Shown here: one piece after another, positions 35,627-43,944 of the stretch
How positions within the stretch are numbered: position 1 is the first letter of the stretch
How the letters are laid out: each line of letters starts with the position of its first letter
Assembly (NCBI RefSeq): GCF_003386285.1
Contig: NZ_QPNC01000011.1
Location: 140,465-204,464 of the forward strand
DNA from: Nocardiopsis sp. FIRDI 009
GTDB lineage: Bacteria > Actinomycetota > Actinomycetes > Streptosporangiales > Streptosporangiaceae
Direction of reading: 5' to 3'
DNA length: 64,000 nt
Notes under the pieces: generated by a model
The model's input: the letters and a program-made list of their open reading frames with translations, nothing else
The model's database searches: none
Told to the model about the DNA's origin: nothing
Program-made: the position numbers and the translations under genes

Positions 35627-36583
35627 GTGGCTGCTGAAGGAAGTACCAAGGCCGTCGTGGTGGCGTTGGGGGCCAATCTCGGGATCGCCGCCACCAAGTT
35701 CATGGCGTTCCTCCTCACCGGCTCCTCGGCCATGCTGGCGGAGTCCATCCACTCCGTGGCCGACTCCGGCAACCAGGGCCTGCTCCTCCTCGGCGGCAGG
35801 CGGGCCAAGCGCGACGCCACCGCCGCGCACCCCTTCGGCTACGGCCGCGAACGCTACATCTACGCCTTCCTCGTCGCGATCGTGCTCTTCAGCGTCGGCG
35901 GTCTGTTCGCGCTCTACGAGGCCTGGCACAAGATCTCCGACCCCCACCCGATCGAGGAGTGGCGCTGGGTCCCGATCGCCGTGCTGGGCGTCGCCATCGT
36001 CCTGGAGTCGATGGCCATGCGCACGGCCATCAAGGAGTCCAACGCCGTCCGCGGCAAGGCGGGCTGGGTCGAGTTCATCCGCCGTTCCAAGTCGCCCGAG
36101 CTGCCGGTCATCCTCCTGGAGGACGCGGGCGCCCTCCTCGGCCTGGTGTTCGCGCTCATCGGTGTCGGCCTGACCCTCATCACCGGCGACGGCGTCTACG
36201 ACGGCCTGGGCACCGCCGCGATCGGTCTGCTGCTCGTCGCGATCGCCGTCGTCCTGGCCGTCGAGATGAAGAGCCTCCTGGTCGGCGAGTCCGCCACAGA
36301 GGAGCACGTGCGCCGGATCGAGCGCGCCATCGCCGGCACCGAGGACATCGACTCCGTCATCCACATGCGCACCATGCACCTGGGACCGGACGAGCTGCTG
36401 GTGGCCGCCAAGGTGGCGGTCGACGGAGAGGACGACGCCGTGCGGGTCACCCGCGCCATCGACGCCGCCGAGGCGCGCGTCCGCCGGGAGGTGCCGATCG
36501 CCACGCTCATCTACATCGAGCCCGACCTCATGCGCTCCCGCCAGACCGCCGACGGGACCGCCGTGCCCACGGCCGACGAGTGA
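35627..36583 (+). CDS. Cation diffusion facilitator (CDF) family transporter
   Basis: A 318-residue metal efflux protein. ALGANLGIAATKFMAFLLTG leads into SSAMLAESIHSVADSGNQGL, where the membrane metal-site His and Asp residues lie, and HPFGYGRERYIYAF is the usual loop. About six membrane helices precede a cytoplasmic ferredoxin-like domain (IHMRTMHLGPDELLVAAKVA). GTG 35627 (VAAEGSTKAV) is chosen because AGAGAGAAG lies 6 nt upstream; an in-frame ATG at 35585 overlaps a TAGGAT -10-like box. Zinc, iron or cobalt are possible substrates. Confidence 0.9.
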   Translation: MAAEGSTKAVVVALGANLGIAATKFMAFLLTGSSAMLAESIHSVADSGNQGLLLLGGRRAKRDATAAHPFGYGRERYIYAFLVAIVLFSVGGLFALYEAWHKISDPHPIEEWRWVPIAVLGVAIVLESMAMRTAIKESNAVRGKAGWVEFIRRSKSPELPVILLEDAGALLGLVFALIGVGLTLITGDGVYDGLGTAAIGLLLVAIAVVLAVEMKSLLVGESATEEHVRRIERAIAGTEDIDSVIHMRTMHLGPDELLVAAKVAVDGEDDAVRVTRAIDAAEARVRREVPIATLIYIEPDLMRSRQTADGTAVPTADE

Positions 36584-36634
36584 CCCAGCCCTCCCGACCG
36601 TGGGCCAGCCGGTGCACGGCCACGTGGACCGCCG

Positions 36635-36671
36635 CCCGGAGCGCACCGTGTGTACCCGGTGACGCTCCGGG
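36635..36671 (+). terminator. Hairpin after the CDF gene
   Basis: A 14-bp stem with one bulged A: 36635-36648 pairs with 36657-36671. It lies about 50 bp after the stop codon and before the SpoIIAA-like gene. Confidence 0.55.
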
Positions 36672-36746
36672 GTAGACCGTGGACGGCACCCCCTGCCCTC
36701 CCTCCCGCTGACCGAGCCGCGTGACGGTTGTGAAGAGGAGAGGACC

Positions 36747-37508
36747 ATGCTGGAGCGGATCCCGGACGCGCCCGCCGGTGTCGACGCCCTGAAGGCCGTC
36801 GGCTCCGTCACCAAGGACGACTACGAGACGGTGGTCGAACCGATCGTCGACGAGGCCCGGCGCGAGGGGCGCCGGGTCCGCGTGCTCTGCGAGTTCGGCC
36901 CGGAGTTCGACTCCTTCACCCCCGGGGCCGCCTGGGAGGACCTCAAGGTCGGGATGGGCGCCATGCGGCTCTTCGAGGGCTGCGCGGTCGTGACCGACAC
37001 CGAATGGATCCGCAGGGCGACCCGTCTCGGACGGTTCCTGGCGCCGTGCCCGGTGCGCGTCTTCGACGTCGACGACCGCGACGAGGCCCTCCGCTGGCTG
37101 GCCGCCCTGCCCGAGGGGCCGGGTCTGTCCCACCGCCTCGACCCCGACTCCCAGGTCCTCGTGGCCGAGATCGAGGCGCCGCTGCGGGTCCAGGACTTCG
37201 ACGCGCTGGCGCAGACGGCGGACACCTGGCTCGACACGCACGACGAACTGGCCGGAATCGTCGTCCACACCCGTGACTTCCCCGGCTGGGAGAACATCAC
37301 GAGCCTCCTGCGCCACCTGCGCTTCGTCCGCGACCACCACCGACGGGTCCGCAGGGTGGCGCTGGCGGCGGACAGCAGGCTCGCCGACCTGATGCCCCAC
37401 CTGGCCAACCACTTCGTCCGGGCCGAGCTGCGGCACTTCGACTACGACGACCTCGACGACGCCGTCGCCTGGGCGGCGGGAGCGTCGGGGCCGACCGACG
37501 GGGACTGA
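36747..37508 (+). CDS. Tandem SpoIIAA-like domain protein
   Basis: A 253-residue protein made of two SpoIIAA-like (pfam11964-type) domains. Repeat one spans ~1-118 (GSVTKDDYETVVEPIVDEAR, CEFGPEFDSFTPGAAWEDLK, GCAVVTDTEWIRR). Repeat two spans ~125-253 (EIEAPLRVQDFDALAQTADT, TRDFPGWENITSLLRHLRFV, RRVALAADSRLAD). Single-domain relatives are common and poorly understood. GAAGAGGAGAGGACC precedes ATG 36747. No neighbouring anti-sigma or kinase gene is seen. Confidence 0.82.
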   Translation: MLERIPDAPAGVDALKAVGSVTKDDYETVVEPIVDEARREGRRVRVLCEFGPEFDSFTPGAAWEDLKVGMGAMRLFEGCAVVTDTEWIRRATRLGRFLAPCPVRVFDVDDRDEALRWLAALPEGPGLSHRLDPDSQVLVAEIEAPLRVQDFDALAQTADTWLDTHDELAGIVVHTRDFPGWENITSLLRHLRFVRDHHRRVRRVALAADSRLADLMPHLANHFVRAELRHFDYDDLDDAVAWAAGASGPTDGD

Positions 37509-37556
37509 GGCACGCCCGGAAAACCCGTGACACCCGCGCCCCGCCCGCCGGTCGCC

Positions 37557-38741
37557 TCACCCGCCGCCGCGCAGGACCCCGTCGAGCGCGTCCACCGCCC
37601 GGTCGAGGTCGTCGTGCGAGACGAAGTAGTGCGGCGAGGCGCGGACCACCGCCTCCAGCCCCCGCCGCTCCATGTCGAACCGGGTGGACTCGCGGCGGCT
37701 CACCGTGACGGCCACACCCGCCTCCCACAGCGCCGCCGCCACCCGCCTCGGCTCCGCCCCGGCACAGGTGAACGTGACGATCCCGTTGTGGTCGGTTCCG
37801 ATGTCGGCGACCTCCACGCCCTCGACCCCGGCCAGACCCCGCCGCAGCCGTCCGGCGCGGTCGGCGACGGCCTCGGCGATCGCCTCCACCCCGAGGTCCA
37901 GCGCGTAGCGGGCGGCGGCGATCAACCCCAGGCGCTCGGCCACGCCGTACTCCCACAGTTGGTGGACGCGGGCGTCGTCGCGGAGCCGGTAGGTGGTGGC
38001 GCTGTCCCACTCCGCGCCGGAGTGATCGACCAGGAGCGGCCGCAGGCGTTCGGCGGCCGAACGGCGGACCGCGAGGAAGCCGGTTCCCCGGGGACCGCGC
38101 AGCCACTTGCGCCCCGTCCCGGAGAGCATGTCGACCCCCAGGTCGTCCATGCGCACCGGCAGCTGGCCGACGGACTGGCAGGCGTCGAGCAGGACCAGGG
38201 CACCCGCCTCGTGCGCCGCCTCGGTCGCGGCGCGGACGGGGTTGGTCAGTCCGGAGTTGCTCGGTACGTGGACGAGGGAGAGCAGCCTGACGCGCTCGTC
38301 CAATGTCTCCCGCAGGGCCTCGACCGACATCGCCCCCGAGGCGTCCGAGGGGACGACGTCCACGCGCGCGCCGTGGTGTTCGGCCAGGCGCAGCAGCGCG
38401 ACGGCGTTCGCGCCGTACTCGGCCTCGGTGACCAGGACGCGGTCCCCCGCCCCGAGGGGAACCGACCCGGCCAGGGTCAGCCACGACCGGGTGGCGCTGT
38501 CGGTGAAGGCGACCTCGTCGGGTGCGCAGCCGAGGAGGTCGGCGAACACGGCGTGGCCCGCCTCCACGTCCTGTTCCCGTTCGGCGTGGGCACGGTAGCC
38601 GCCGATCTCCGCCTCGCGCCGCAGGTGGGTGATCACCTCGTCGAGGACGGGCGCGGGCGGCAGGGAGGATCCGGCGCTGTCGAGGAAGATCCGCCCCCCG
38701 CAGCCGGGGGTGTCGGCCCGGACGGCGTCGATGTCGATCAT
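37557..38741 (-). CDS. Aminotransferase class V-fold PLP enzyme (cysteine desulfurase/EgtE-like group)
   Basis: A 394-residue fold-type I PLP enzyme. The PLP lysine is in DMLSGTGRKWLRGPRGTGFL, the Asp partner is in GALVLLDACQSVGQLPV, and the N-terminus IFLDSAGSSLPP is typical of the class. It resembles isopenicillin-epimerase/EgtE-type proteins more than IscS, as no active-site cysteine loop is clear. ATG 38741 has AAAGGA upstream. It is the last gene of a leftward operon after the CcdA gene (50 bp gap), so a link to sulfur or thiol chemistry is plausible but inferred. Confidence 0.85.
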   Translation of the reverse strand: MIDIDAVRADTPGCGGRIFLDSAGSSLPPAPVLDEVITHLRREAEIGGYRAHAEREQDVEAGHAVFADLLGCAPDEVAFTDSATRSWLTLAGSVPLGAGDRVLVTEAEYGANAVALLRLAEHHGARVDVVPSDASGAMSVEALRETLDERVRLLSLVHVPSNSGLTNPVRAATEAAHEAGALVLLDACQSVGQLPVRMDDLGVDMLSGTGRKWLRGPRGTGFLAVRRSAAERLRPLLVDHSGAEWDSATTYRLRDDARVHQLWEYGVAERLGLIAAARYALDLGVEAIAEAVADRAGRLRRGLAGVEGVEVADIGTDHNGIVTFTCAGAEPRRVAAALWEAGVAVTVSRRESTRFDMERRGLEAVVRASPHYFVSHDDLDRAVDALDGVLRGGG

Positions 38742-38791
38742 GTGTATCCTTTCCCGTGGTGTGAGTGGAGTACGTGTCCGCGGAACACGCC

Positions 38792-39673
38792 CTAACGGGG
38801 GCGGGAACCGCGTCGGGAACGCCGCCATCCCAGCCCGCCGGCGCCCGCGACGAGGGCCGCCAGGGCGAGCGCGGTCCACGCCGGGCCGACGGATTCCAGC
38901 AGGCGGACCAGCTCCGACTGCACGCGGGTCGCCGCCCCCACGACGGGGTCCCGGGCCGCCTCTCCGGAGAGGACGCGCAGCTCGAACCACCCGTAGTAGG
39001 CCACGTACAGGCCGGCCAGGACGAGCAGTACGCCCCCGGCGCGCGTCACGTACGGCATGGCCCGGCGCAGGCGCGCGGCCACCGAGTCCCGGGCCAGCGC
39101 GACGGCCACGGTCAGGACGCCGACGACCAACCCCATCCCCAGCGCGTACGCCAGGAACACGGCCACCACCCCGACCGGGCTGGTCGACCGCAGTGCCGCC
39201 GTGGTCAGGGCGAGGAACGGGCCGACCGTGCAGGACAGCGACGCGATCGCGTACGTGATCCCGTAGACCAGGGCCCAGCGCGGGGAACGGGCGGGCCGCC
39301 CGGGGGAGGGCTTGGGCAGCAGCAGCGTGATCTCCCGGCCCGCCGCCAGCCACGCGCCCAGTCCCACCAGGGCGGCGCCGATCACCACCGTCACCCACGG
39401 CAGGTGGCGCTCCACCGACAGCGCGAGCGGGGCGACGACCAGCCCGAAGCCCGCGAAGACGAGCGTGAAGCCACCGGTCATGGCCGCCGTCGTGGCCAGG
39501 GCGCGGCCGAGCGGGCGCCACCGGGCCCCACCCGCCGCCGGGCCGCCCCCGCCGGTCCCGTCGTCCGAGGCGACCAGGAGCGCCAGGTAGCCCGGCAGCA
39601 GGGCGAAACCGCACGGGTTGAGCACCGCGAGCATGCCCGCCACCAGGGCGATCGCGAACGGAATCTGGCTCAT
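38792..39673 (-). CDS. ccdA: CcdA-family thiol-disulfide/cytochrome c biogenesis membrane protein
   Basis: A 293-residue DsbD-gamma/CcdA-like protein that passes electrons from cytoplasmic thioredoxin across the membrane. Both redox cysteines are in place: LAVLNPCGFALLPGYLALLV in helix 1 and IASLSCTVGPFLALTTAALR in helix 4. Six family helices are followed by an extra C-terminal helix and an Arg-rich tail. The ATG overlaps the stop of the thioredoxin-like gene (ATGA). The pair supplies reductant to an exported lipoprotein thioredoxin. Confidence 0.92.
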   Translation of the reverse strand: MSQIPFAIALVAGMLAVLNPCGFALLPGYLALLVASDDGTGGGGPAAGGARWRPLGRALATTAAMTGGFTLVFAGFGLVVAPLALSVERHLPWVTVVIGAALVGLGAWLAAGREITLLLPKPSPGRPARSPRWALVYGITYAIASLSCTVGPFLALTTAALRSTSPVGVVAVFLAYALGMGLVVGVLTVAVALARDSVAARLRRAMPYVTRAGGVLLVLAGLYVAYYGWFELRVLSGEAARDPVVGAATRVQSELVRLLESVGPAWTALALAALVAGAGGLGWRRSRRGSRPR

Positions 39674-40260
39674 GACCCCTCGGTGAGCGCCTCGACGCGG
39701 GCGTCGAGGTCGTCGTCGGTGAGGGTGCCCTGGACCGTCTCGACGGATCCGTCTGCGCCGAGGAAGGCGAAGGCGGGCTGGCTGGCGACGCCGAAGCCCG
39801 ACCAGATCGATCCGTCCTCGTCCACCAGGTGGGTCATCTCCCCGGTTCCGGTGTCGGAGACGAAGCCGCGCATGGCGTCCACCTCGCCGAGTCCGGCGAC
39901 ACCGAGGAACGCCACGTCACCGGAGTGCCGGTCGGCCGCGTCGAGCACGCCCGCGGCCTCGCCCCGGCAGACCGTGCACCACGGGGCCCAGAACCACAGC
40001 ACGGCGGGCTCACCCGTGAGCGAGGAGCCGGAGAAGTCGTCGCCGTCCACGGTCCGGGTGTCGAACGCCAGCGCGTCGGGGACCTCCGCAGGGGCGGCGT
40101 CCGTCCCCGAGCCGTCCGGTCCCCGGGTCGCGGGAGCCTCGGCGGAGCCGTCGGCGACCTCCCCGGGGTCGGCGGCGCAGGCGGTCAGGCCCAGGACGGC
40201 GGCCGTCACCACCGCCGCCAGGGCTGGGAGGCGGCGTTCGGAGGGGGACGTGATCGTCAT
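39670..40260 (-). CDS. Thioredoxin-like (TlpA/ResA-type) redoxin, lipoprotein
   Basis: A 196-residue exported redoxin. A lipoprotein signal (AAVLGLTACAAD) precedes an acidic linker and a TlpA-like domain. The active site is WFWAPWCTVCRGE, a CxxC with Thr-Val between the cysteines. The cis-Pro region reads GVASQPAFAFLG. ATG 40260 (MTITSPSERRL) is chosen because the signal peptide follows directly; the longer open frame has no support. The stop overlaps the ccdA start. It probably reduces disulfides in apocytochromes or other exported proteins. Confidence 0.9.
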   Translation of the reverse strand: MTITSPSERRLPALAAVVTAAVLGLTACAADPGEVADGSAEAPATRGPDGSGTDAAPAEVPDALAFDTRTVDGDDFSGSSLTGEPAVLWFWAPWCTVCRGEAAGVLDAADRHSGDVAFLGVAGLGEVDAMRGFVSDTGTGEMTHLVDEDGSIWSGFGVASQPAFAFLGADGSVETVQGTLTDDDLDARVEALTEGS

Positions 40261-40442
40261 GGTCACCTCGGGGTCGGTCGCGGGTGAGGGGAGGATCCCA
40301 GCGAACCAGAACGCGTCCGCGCGGTCCACGGCGGCTCCCTTCCTCCGAAGGGCCGCGTCCACCGGAAAGCGCCGTGAACGGAGCGCCCGACGTGACCAAT
40401 GTGACCAATGGCCCGCGTGAGGGTACTCCACTAAGTGAGGCG

Positions 40443-40469
40443 TGTCACATCCCGGGTTCGTGCCACGAG
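40443..40469 (+). promoter_or_regulatory. ECF41-like -35 element upstream of a small membrane protein
   Basis: TGTCACA at 40443-40449 matches the ECF41 -35 consensus. At the right spacing (16 bp) the -10 reads CGAG (40466-40469) instead of CGTC. The surrounding CCCGGG also resembles the confirmed-looking site upstream of the ECF41 gene at 43.1 kb. This is a weak candidate. Confidence 0.3.
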
Positions 40470-40495
40470 CCCGGATCACCTGGGAGGTGTCGGTC

Positions 40496-40930
40496 ATGTC
40501 CACGATCGCTCACGCTCGCTCGCACGCCATGACGCACGCCTGGAGGGGTGCGGTGGCCGGTGTGATCGGTGGTGTCGTCTTCGGGGTCCTGATGGCCATG
40601 ACGGGCATGCTGCCGATGGTCGCCATGCTGGTCGGCAGTGAGAACGCGGTCGTGGGTGCGGTGGTGCACCTGGCGATCTCCGCCGTCTTCGGTGTGGTGT
40701 TCGGGGTCCTGGCGGGCGCGTACGCCGACCACGTGTGGGCCACCCTCGGGGCGGGCCTGGCCTACGGTGTCGCGCTGTGGATCATCGGTGGTCTCATCCT
40801 CATGCCCGCGATGCTCGGCATGGCGCTGTTCCCGATGGGGCAGATGTCGATGATGAGCCTGTTGGGACACGCTATCTACGGTCTGGTGGCGGCGGCCTCG
40901 CTCTACGGGCTGAGCCGGAAGCACGTGTAG
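40496..40930 (+). CDS. Small integral membrane protein (144 aa)
   Basis: No family is recognised with confidence. Four hydrophobic segments are visible: AVAGVIGGVVFGVLMAMTGM, a second around LAISAVFGVVFGVLAGAYAD, a third (LAYGVALWIIGGLILMPAML) and a fourth (LGHAIYGLVAAASLYGL). They are Gly- and Met-rich with His at the ends. GGGAGGTG lies 6 nt before ATG 40496. It may belong to the group of actinomycete membrane proteins near stress sigma factors. It stands alone, between the TlpA operon and a terminator. Confidence 0.7.
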   Translation: MSTIAHARSHAMTHAWRGAVAGVIGGVVFGVLMAMTGMLPMVAMLVGSENAVVGAVVHLAISAVFGVVFGVLAGAYADHVWATLGAGLAYGVALWIIGGLILMPAMLGMALFPMGQMSMMSLLGHAIYGLVAAASLYGLSRKHV

Positions 40931-40998
40931 ACCGAACCGGGTCCGTCGACCCGGAGGCGGACGCCGACGCCCCGGCGGGCGTCGGCGCCACCGTGCCC

Positions 40999-41040
40999 GG
41001 GACCGGGCCGCTCCGCCACCGGCCGGAGCGGCCCGGTCCC
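40999..41040. terminator. Bidirectional terminator
   Basis: A perfect 17-bp stem (40999-41015 with 41024-41040) with an 8-nt loop separates the convergent membrane-protein (+) and FAD-oxidoreductase (-) genes. Confidence 0.8.
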
Positions 41041-42192
41041 CTACGCCACGAAGACCCGCGCCCCGGTGGCGGCGGCCTCGGCGGCGGCGATCCCGCTGGC
41101 GATGGACACCTCGCCCAGCAACCCCGGAGCCGCCACCGCGTCCCCCGCGAGGAAGACGCCGTCGCCCTGGTCGATCGCGGGCCGGTCCCGCCACGTGCGG
41201 CCCGGCAGGTCGAGGGCGCCCGTCCGCCCCCGGCACATCTGGTCGCGTCGCCAGGTGACCCGCTCGCGCCAGCCGGGCAGGGCGTCTTCCAGCAGGTGTT
41301 CCATGCGCGCCGTGACGTCCCCGCGTGACTCGTCCGCGCGCACCGGGAGCTGCGCCTGGTACAGGGTCTCGCCTTCGGGGACGATCCCCCGGTCGAGGAA
41401 GGAGTAGCACTCGACGAACCCGGACTCGTCGAGGTCGAACACGATCGTCGGATCCTTCGCCCGCCGCCGCAGCCCCAGGTCCACGAGAAGGGAGTGCCCG
41501 CTCTCCCAGGCCAGGGCGCCGTCGCCGAGCAGCGACCGGGCGGAGGGGAGCGCGGTCGCCACGATCGTCGGCGTGCCCGGGAGTTCCGTCACCCGGACGC
41601 CGGTCTCGATCCGCACCCCCATCTCCTCCGCCCGTGACGCCATCCGCCCCACCAGGGAACCCCAGCCGCCGCGCGGGTAGCGGACGGAGGGGGAGCGCAG
41701 TGCGGTCACCCGGGTGAAGCGCTCCCACACGAACTCCGCCGAGAGCCGTCCCGGGTCCGCCTCGTAGGTGGTCACCCCCAGGAACCCGCAGACCGCGCGG
41801 GTGGCGGCCACACCCAGGTTCTCCCGCCCCCACGCGGCGAAGTCCCGGTCGCGCGGGGCCCGCAGCCTCCGTCTCCGGATCGCCCCGATCAGACCGGCCG
41901 ACGGCAGACGGCCCACCCGGCCCCCGTGCCGGAACCGCGTCCCGGCGAGGAAGGCCGCGGTCGGCTCAAGGAGCGGCGGGAGGAGGTCACGGTCGGCCAG
42001 CCACGCGTACGGTGCCCCGTCGCTGTACAGGGCGTGCGGGCCGTCGTTGACCACGTACGGCGGCTCGGTCGAGCGGGCCCTGCCGCCCAGCCGCTCGTGC
42101 GCCTCCCACAGGGTGACGTTCGCGCCCCTCTCGGCGCTGGCGATGGCCGCGGTCAGTCCGGCGAGGCCACCGCCCACAACGGTGATGTCCAT
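41041..42192 (-). CDS. FAD-dependent amine-oxidase/phytoene-desaturase-like oxidoreductase
   Basis: A 383-residue flavoprotein. The Rossmann FAD motif is at the very start (VVGGGLAGLTAAIASAERGA, then WEAHERLGGRARS), and the C-terminal FAD-contact region reads GDGVFLAGDAVAAPGLLGE. The rest fits NAD(P)-binding/phytoene-dehydrogenase-like proteins. It starts 4 bp after the ECF41 sigma gene and is surely co-transcribed. ECF41 factors are typically encoded with a carboxymuconolactone decarboxylase, oxidoreductase or epimerase, and this is the oxidoreductase partner. The substrate is unknown. Confidence 0.87.
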   Translation of the reverse strand: MDITVVGGGLAGLTAAIASAERGANVTLWEAHERLGGRARSTEPPYVVNDGPHALYSDGAPYAWLADRDLLPPLLEPTAAFLAGTRFRHGGRVGRLPSAGLIGAIRRRRLRAPRDRDFAAWGRENLGVAATRAVCGFLGVTTYEADPGRLSAEFVWERFTRVTALRSPSVRYPRGGWGSLVGRMASRAEEMGVRIETGVRVTELPGTPTIVATALPSARSLLGDGALAWESGHSLLVDLGLRRRAKDPTIVFDLDESGFVECYSFLDRGIVPEGETLYQAQLPVRADESRGDVTARMEHLLEDALPGWRERVTWRRDQMCRGRTGALDLPGRTWRDRPAIDQGDGVFLAGDAVAAPGLLGEVSIASGIAAAEAAATGARVFVA

Positions 42193-42196
42193 ACCG

Positions 42197-43102
42197 TCAG
42201 GACGAGGCGGGGGCGCGCAGACGTGACATCTTCTCCGGATTGGCGACGAGGTAGACGTGTCGGACCAGGTCGTCGGCCACGTCCAGCACGAGCAGCAGCA
42301 CGACGCGGCCGTCCACCGCGGCGTAGGCCGCCGGGGCGCCGTTGACCTCCATCACCCCCGTCTCCAGGCGTGCGAGGTCGTCGACTCCGGTGGAGTCGAG
42401 GAAGCGCCGGGTGTTGCGCTCCTGGGCGATGGCGTGCAGGAAGGCGGAGACCTTCCGAACCCCCTGCAGGGCCCGCAGCGGCGCCCTGACCCTTCCACCG
42501 CCGTCGCCGATCAGCGTCGCGTCGTCGGCCAGCAGGGCGGTGAGGCCGTCGAGGTCGCCCTCCAGGCACGCTCGGAGGAAGCGTTCGGTGATCCGGCGCC
42601 GGGAATCCCGGTCGGCGTCGAACCGGGGGCGCCGTTCGCGCACGTGGTCGCGGGCGCGCCGGGCGAGTTGCCGGGCGGCGGCCTCCTCGCGGCCGATGAC
42701 CTCGCCGATGCGCGCGTAGGGGAACTGGAAGGCCTCGCGGAGCACGAAGACCGCGCGTTCCAGGGGGCTGAGGGTCTCCAGGACGACGAGGAGCGCGTAC
42801 TCCACCGAGTCGGCGAGTTCGGCGTGGTCGGCCCCGTCGGGCAGGTCGCTGACCGGTTCGGGGAGCCATGCGCCGACGTAGGACTCGCGTCGGTGCCGGG
42901 CGGAGCGGAGCCGGTCGAGGGCGATCCGGGAGGCGACGGTGACCAGGTAGGCGCGCGGGTCGTCGACGGTGGCGGGGTCGACGGTGTTCCAGCGCAGCCA
43001 GGTTTCCTGGGTCACGTCCTCGGCGTCGGCGGCGCTGCCGAGGATGCGGTAGGCCACCCCGGTGAGGAGGGAGCGGTGCTCTTCGAAGACATCGGTGGTC
43101 AT
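42197..43102 (-). CDS. ECF41-group sigma factor with SnoaL-like C-terminal domain (SigJ-type)
   Basis: A 301-residue ECF factor. Region 2 (SAADAEDVTQETWLRWNTVD) and region 4 (LSPLERAVFVLREAFQFPYA) are followed by a ~120-residue SnoaL/NTF2-like extension. ECF41 landmarks are visible: WLPEP in the linker, DGGGR in the extension and a final NPEKM (consensus NPDKL). In studied members the extension controls sigma activity and replaces an anti-sigma factor. ATG 43102 has no ribosome site, but a matching promoter ends 8 nt upstream, so translation is probably leaderless. The FAD oxidoreductase follows. Confidence 0.92.
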   Translation of the reverse strand: MTTDVFEEHRSLLTGVAYRILGSAADAEDVTQETWLRWNTVDPATVDDPRAYLVTVASRIALDRLRSARHRRESYVGAWLPEPVSDLPDGADHAELADSVEYALLVVLETLSPLERAVFVLREAFQFPYARIGEVIGREEAAARQLARRARDHVRERRPRFDADRDSRRRITERFLRACLEGDLDGLTALLADDATLIGDGGGRVRAPLRALQGVRKVSAFLHAIAQERNTRRFLDSTGVDDLARLETGVMEVNGAPAAYAAVDGRVVLLLVLDVADDLVRHVYLVANPEKMSRLRAPASS

Positions 43103-43110
43103 GTCGGGTA

Positions 43111-43138
43111 GACGCGGCGCGGTGCCCCGGGCGTGACA
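43111..43138 (-). promoter_or_regulatory. ECF41 autoregulatory promoter
   Basis: On the minus strand TGTCACG (43138-43132) and CGTC (43114-43111) are separated by 17 bp. This matches the published ECF41 promoter type (TGTCACA, about 16 bp, CGTC). It lies immediately upstream of the sigma gene, as expected for self-activation. Confidence 0.75.
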
Positions 43139-43158
43139 TCCCGGGGCGGTGGCGTGGG

Positions 43159-43779
43159 TCACTCGGTGCCGGTGTCCTCGGCGGGGCCGCCGATGTTCTT
43201 CCTCCAGGGTCCGTTCGCGACCAGCCAGTGCGGCACGAAGCGGACGGGGAAGGGGAGTTCGGTCTCGAAGACCTCCTCGCCGTAGGTTTGGGTGACCTCC
43301 TGGTACTGGCCGTCCTCCAGCCGGAACTCGACGATGCCGACCTTGTCGGCGAGCGGGTTGATGATCCAGTAGGACGGGACGCCGAAGGCCGCGTACTCGC
43401 GGCGCTTGGTGTGGTTGTCCCTGAAGACGCTCTCGGGGGACACGATCTCCACCGCGAGCAGCGGCGGGACCTGGAAGTAACCCTCGTCGGGGAGTTCGCA
43501 GTCGAAGACCGCCAGGTCGGGGATCCGGTGGTGGGTCCCGTCGGCGTTGAGGTTGATTCCGGGAGCCTCACCGATCTCGAACGCATCGTCGCAGGCGACG
43601 CCGAGATGGCTTCCGAGACGGTAGGCGACCCGCATGTGGATGGGCTTGGGGGCCGGTGACACGTCAAGCCGCCCGTCGACCAGTTCGTACCGCCGTCCGT
43701 CGTCCGGTGTGTGCTCCAGGTCGTCCACGGTCAGACGCCGCTCGGGTGCTTCCGTGCGCCTGATGGTCATGACAGCCAT
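43159..43779 (-). CDS. Uma2 family (DUF820) endonuclease-fold protein
   Basis: A 206-residue PD-(D/E)XK-fold protein. Conserved parts are RRYELVDGRLDVSPAPKPIH near residue 35, HRIPDLAVFD with the catalytic-type Asp, and LLAVEIVSPES with the Glu/Ile motif. Uma2 proteins are expanded in actinobacteria and cyanobacteria, sometimes near mobile DNA; their targets are unknown. I choose ATG 43779, with AAGGAGG 4 nt upstream; another ATG at 43770 is in frame. The gene stands alone. Confidence 0.88.
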   Translation of the reverse strand: MAVMTIRRTEAPERRLTVDDLEHTPDDGRRYELVDGRLDVSPAPKPIHMRVAYRLGSHLGVACDDAFEIGEAPGINLNADGTHHRIPDLAVFDCELPDEGYFQVPPLLAVEIVSPESVFRDNHTKRREYAAFGVPSYWIINPLADKVGIVEFRLEDGQYQEVTQTYGEEVFETELPFPVRFVPHWLVANGPWRKNIGGPAEDTGTE

Positions 43780-43944
43780 ACTGCCTCCTTGCCCGCATGA
43801 TGACCAGCATGGCGAAAGCACGCTCGGTTACCGGGCGGTTTCCCGGAGAATCCAGCCCGCCTCTCACGCCACGGAACCCCCTTGCCCGGCGGCGTGTCGC
43901 GCCCTACCGTGGCCCGTTCGTGGACCACGCGGGGGAGGGGCCGG

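Noticed and set aside
38629..40420. Long plus-strand open frame over ccdA and the redoxin gene
   Set aside because: Low-complexity shadow opposite genes with intact redox motifs and coupled starts.
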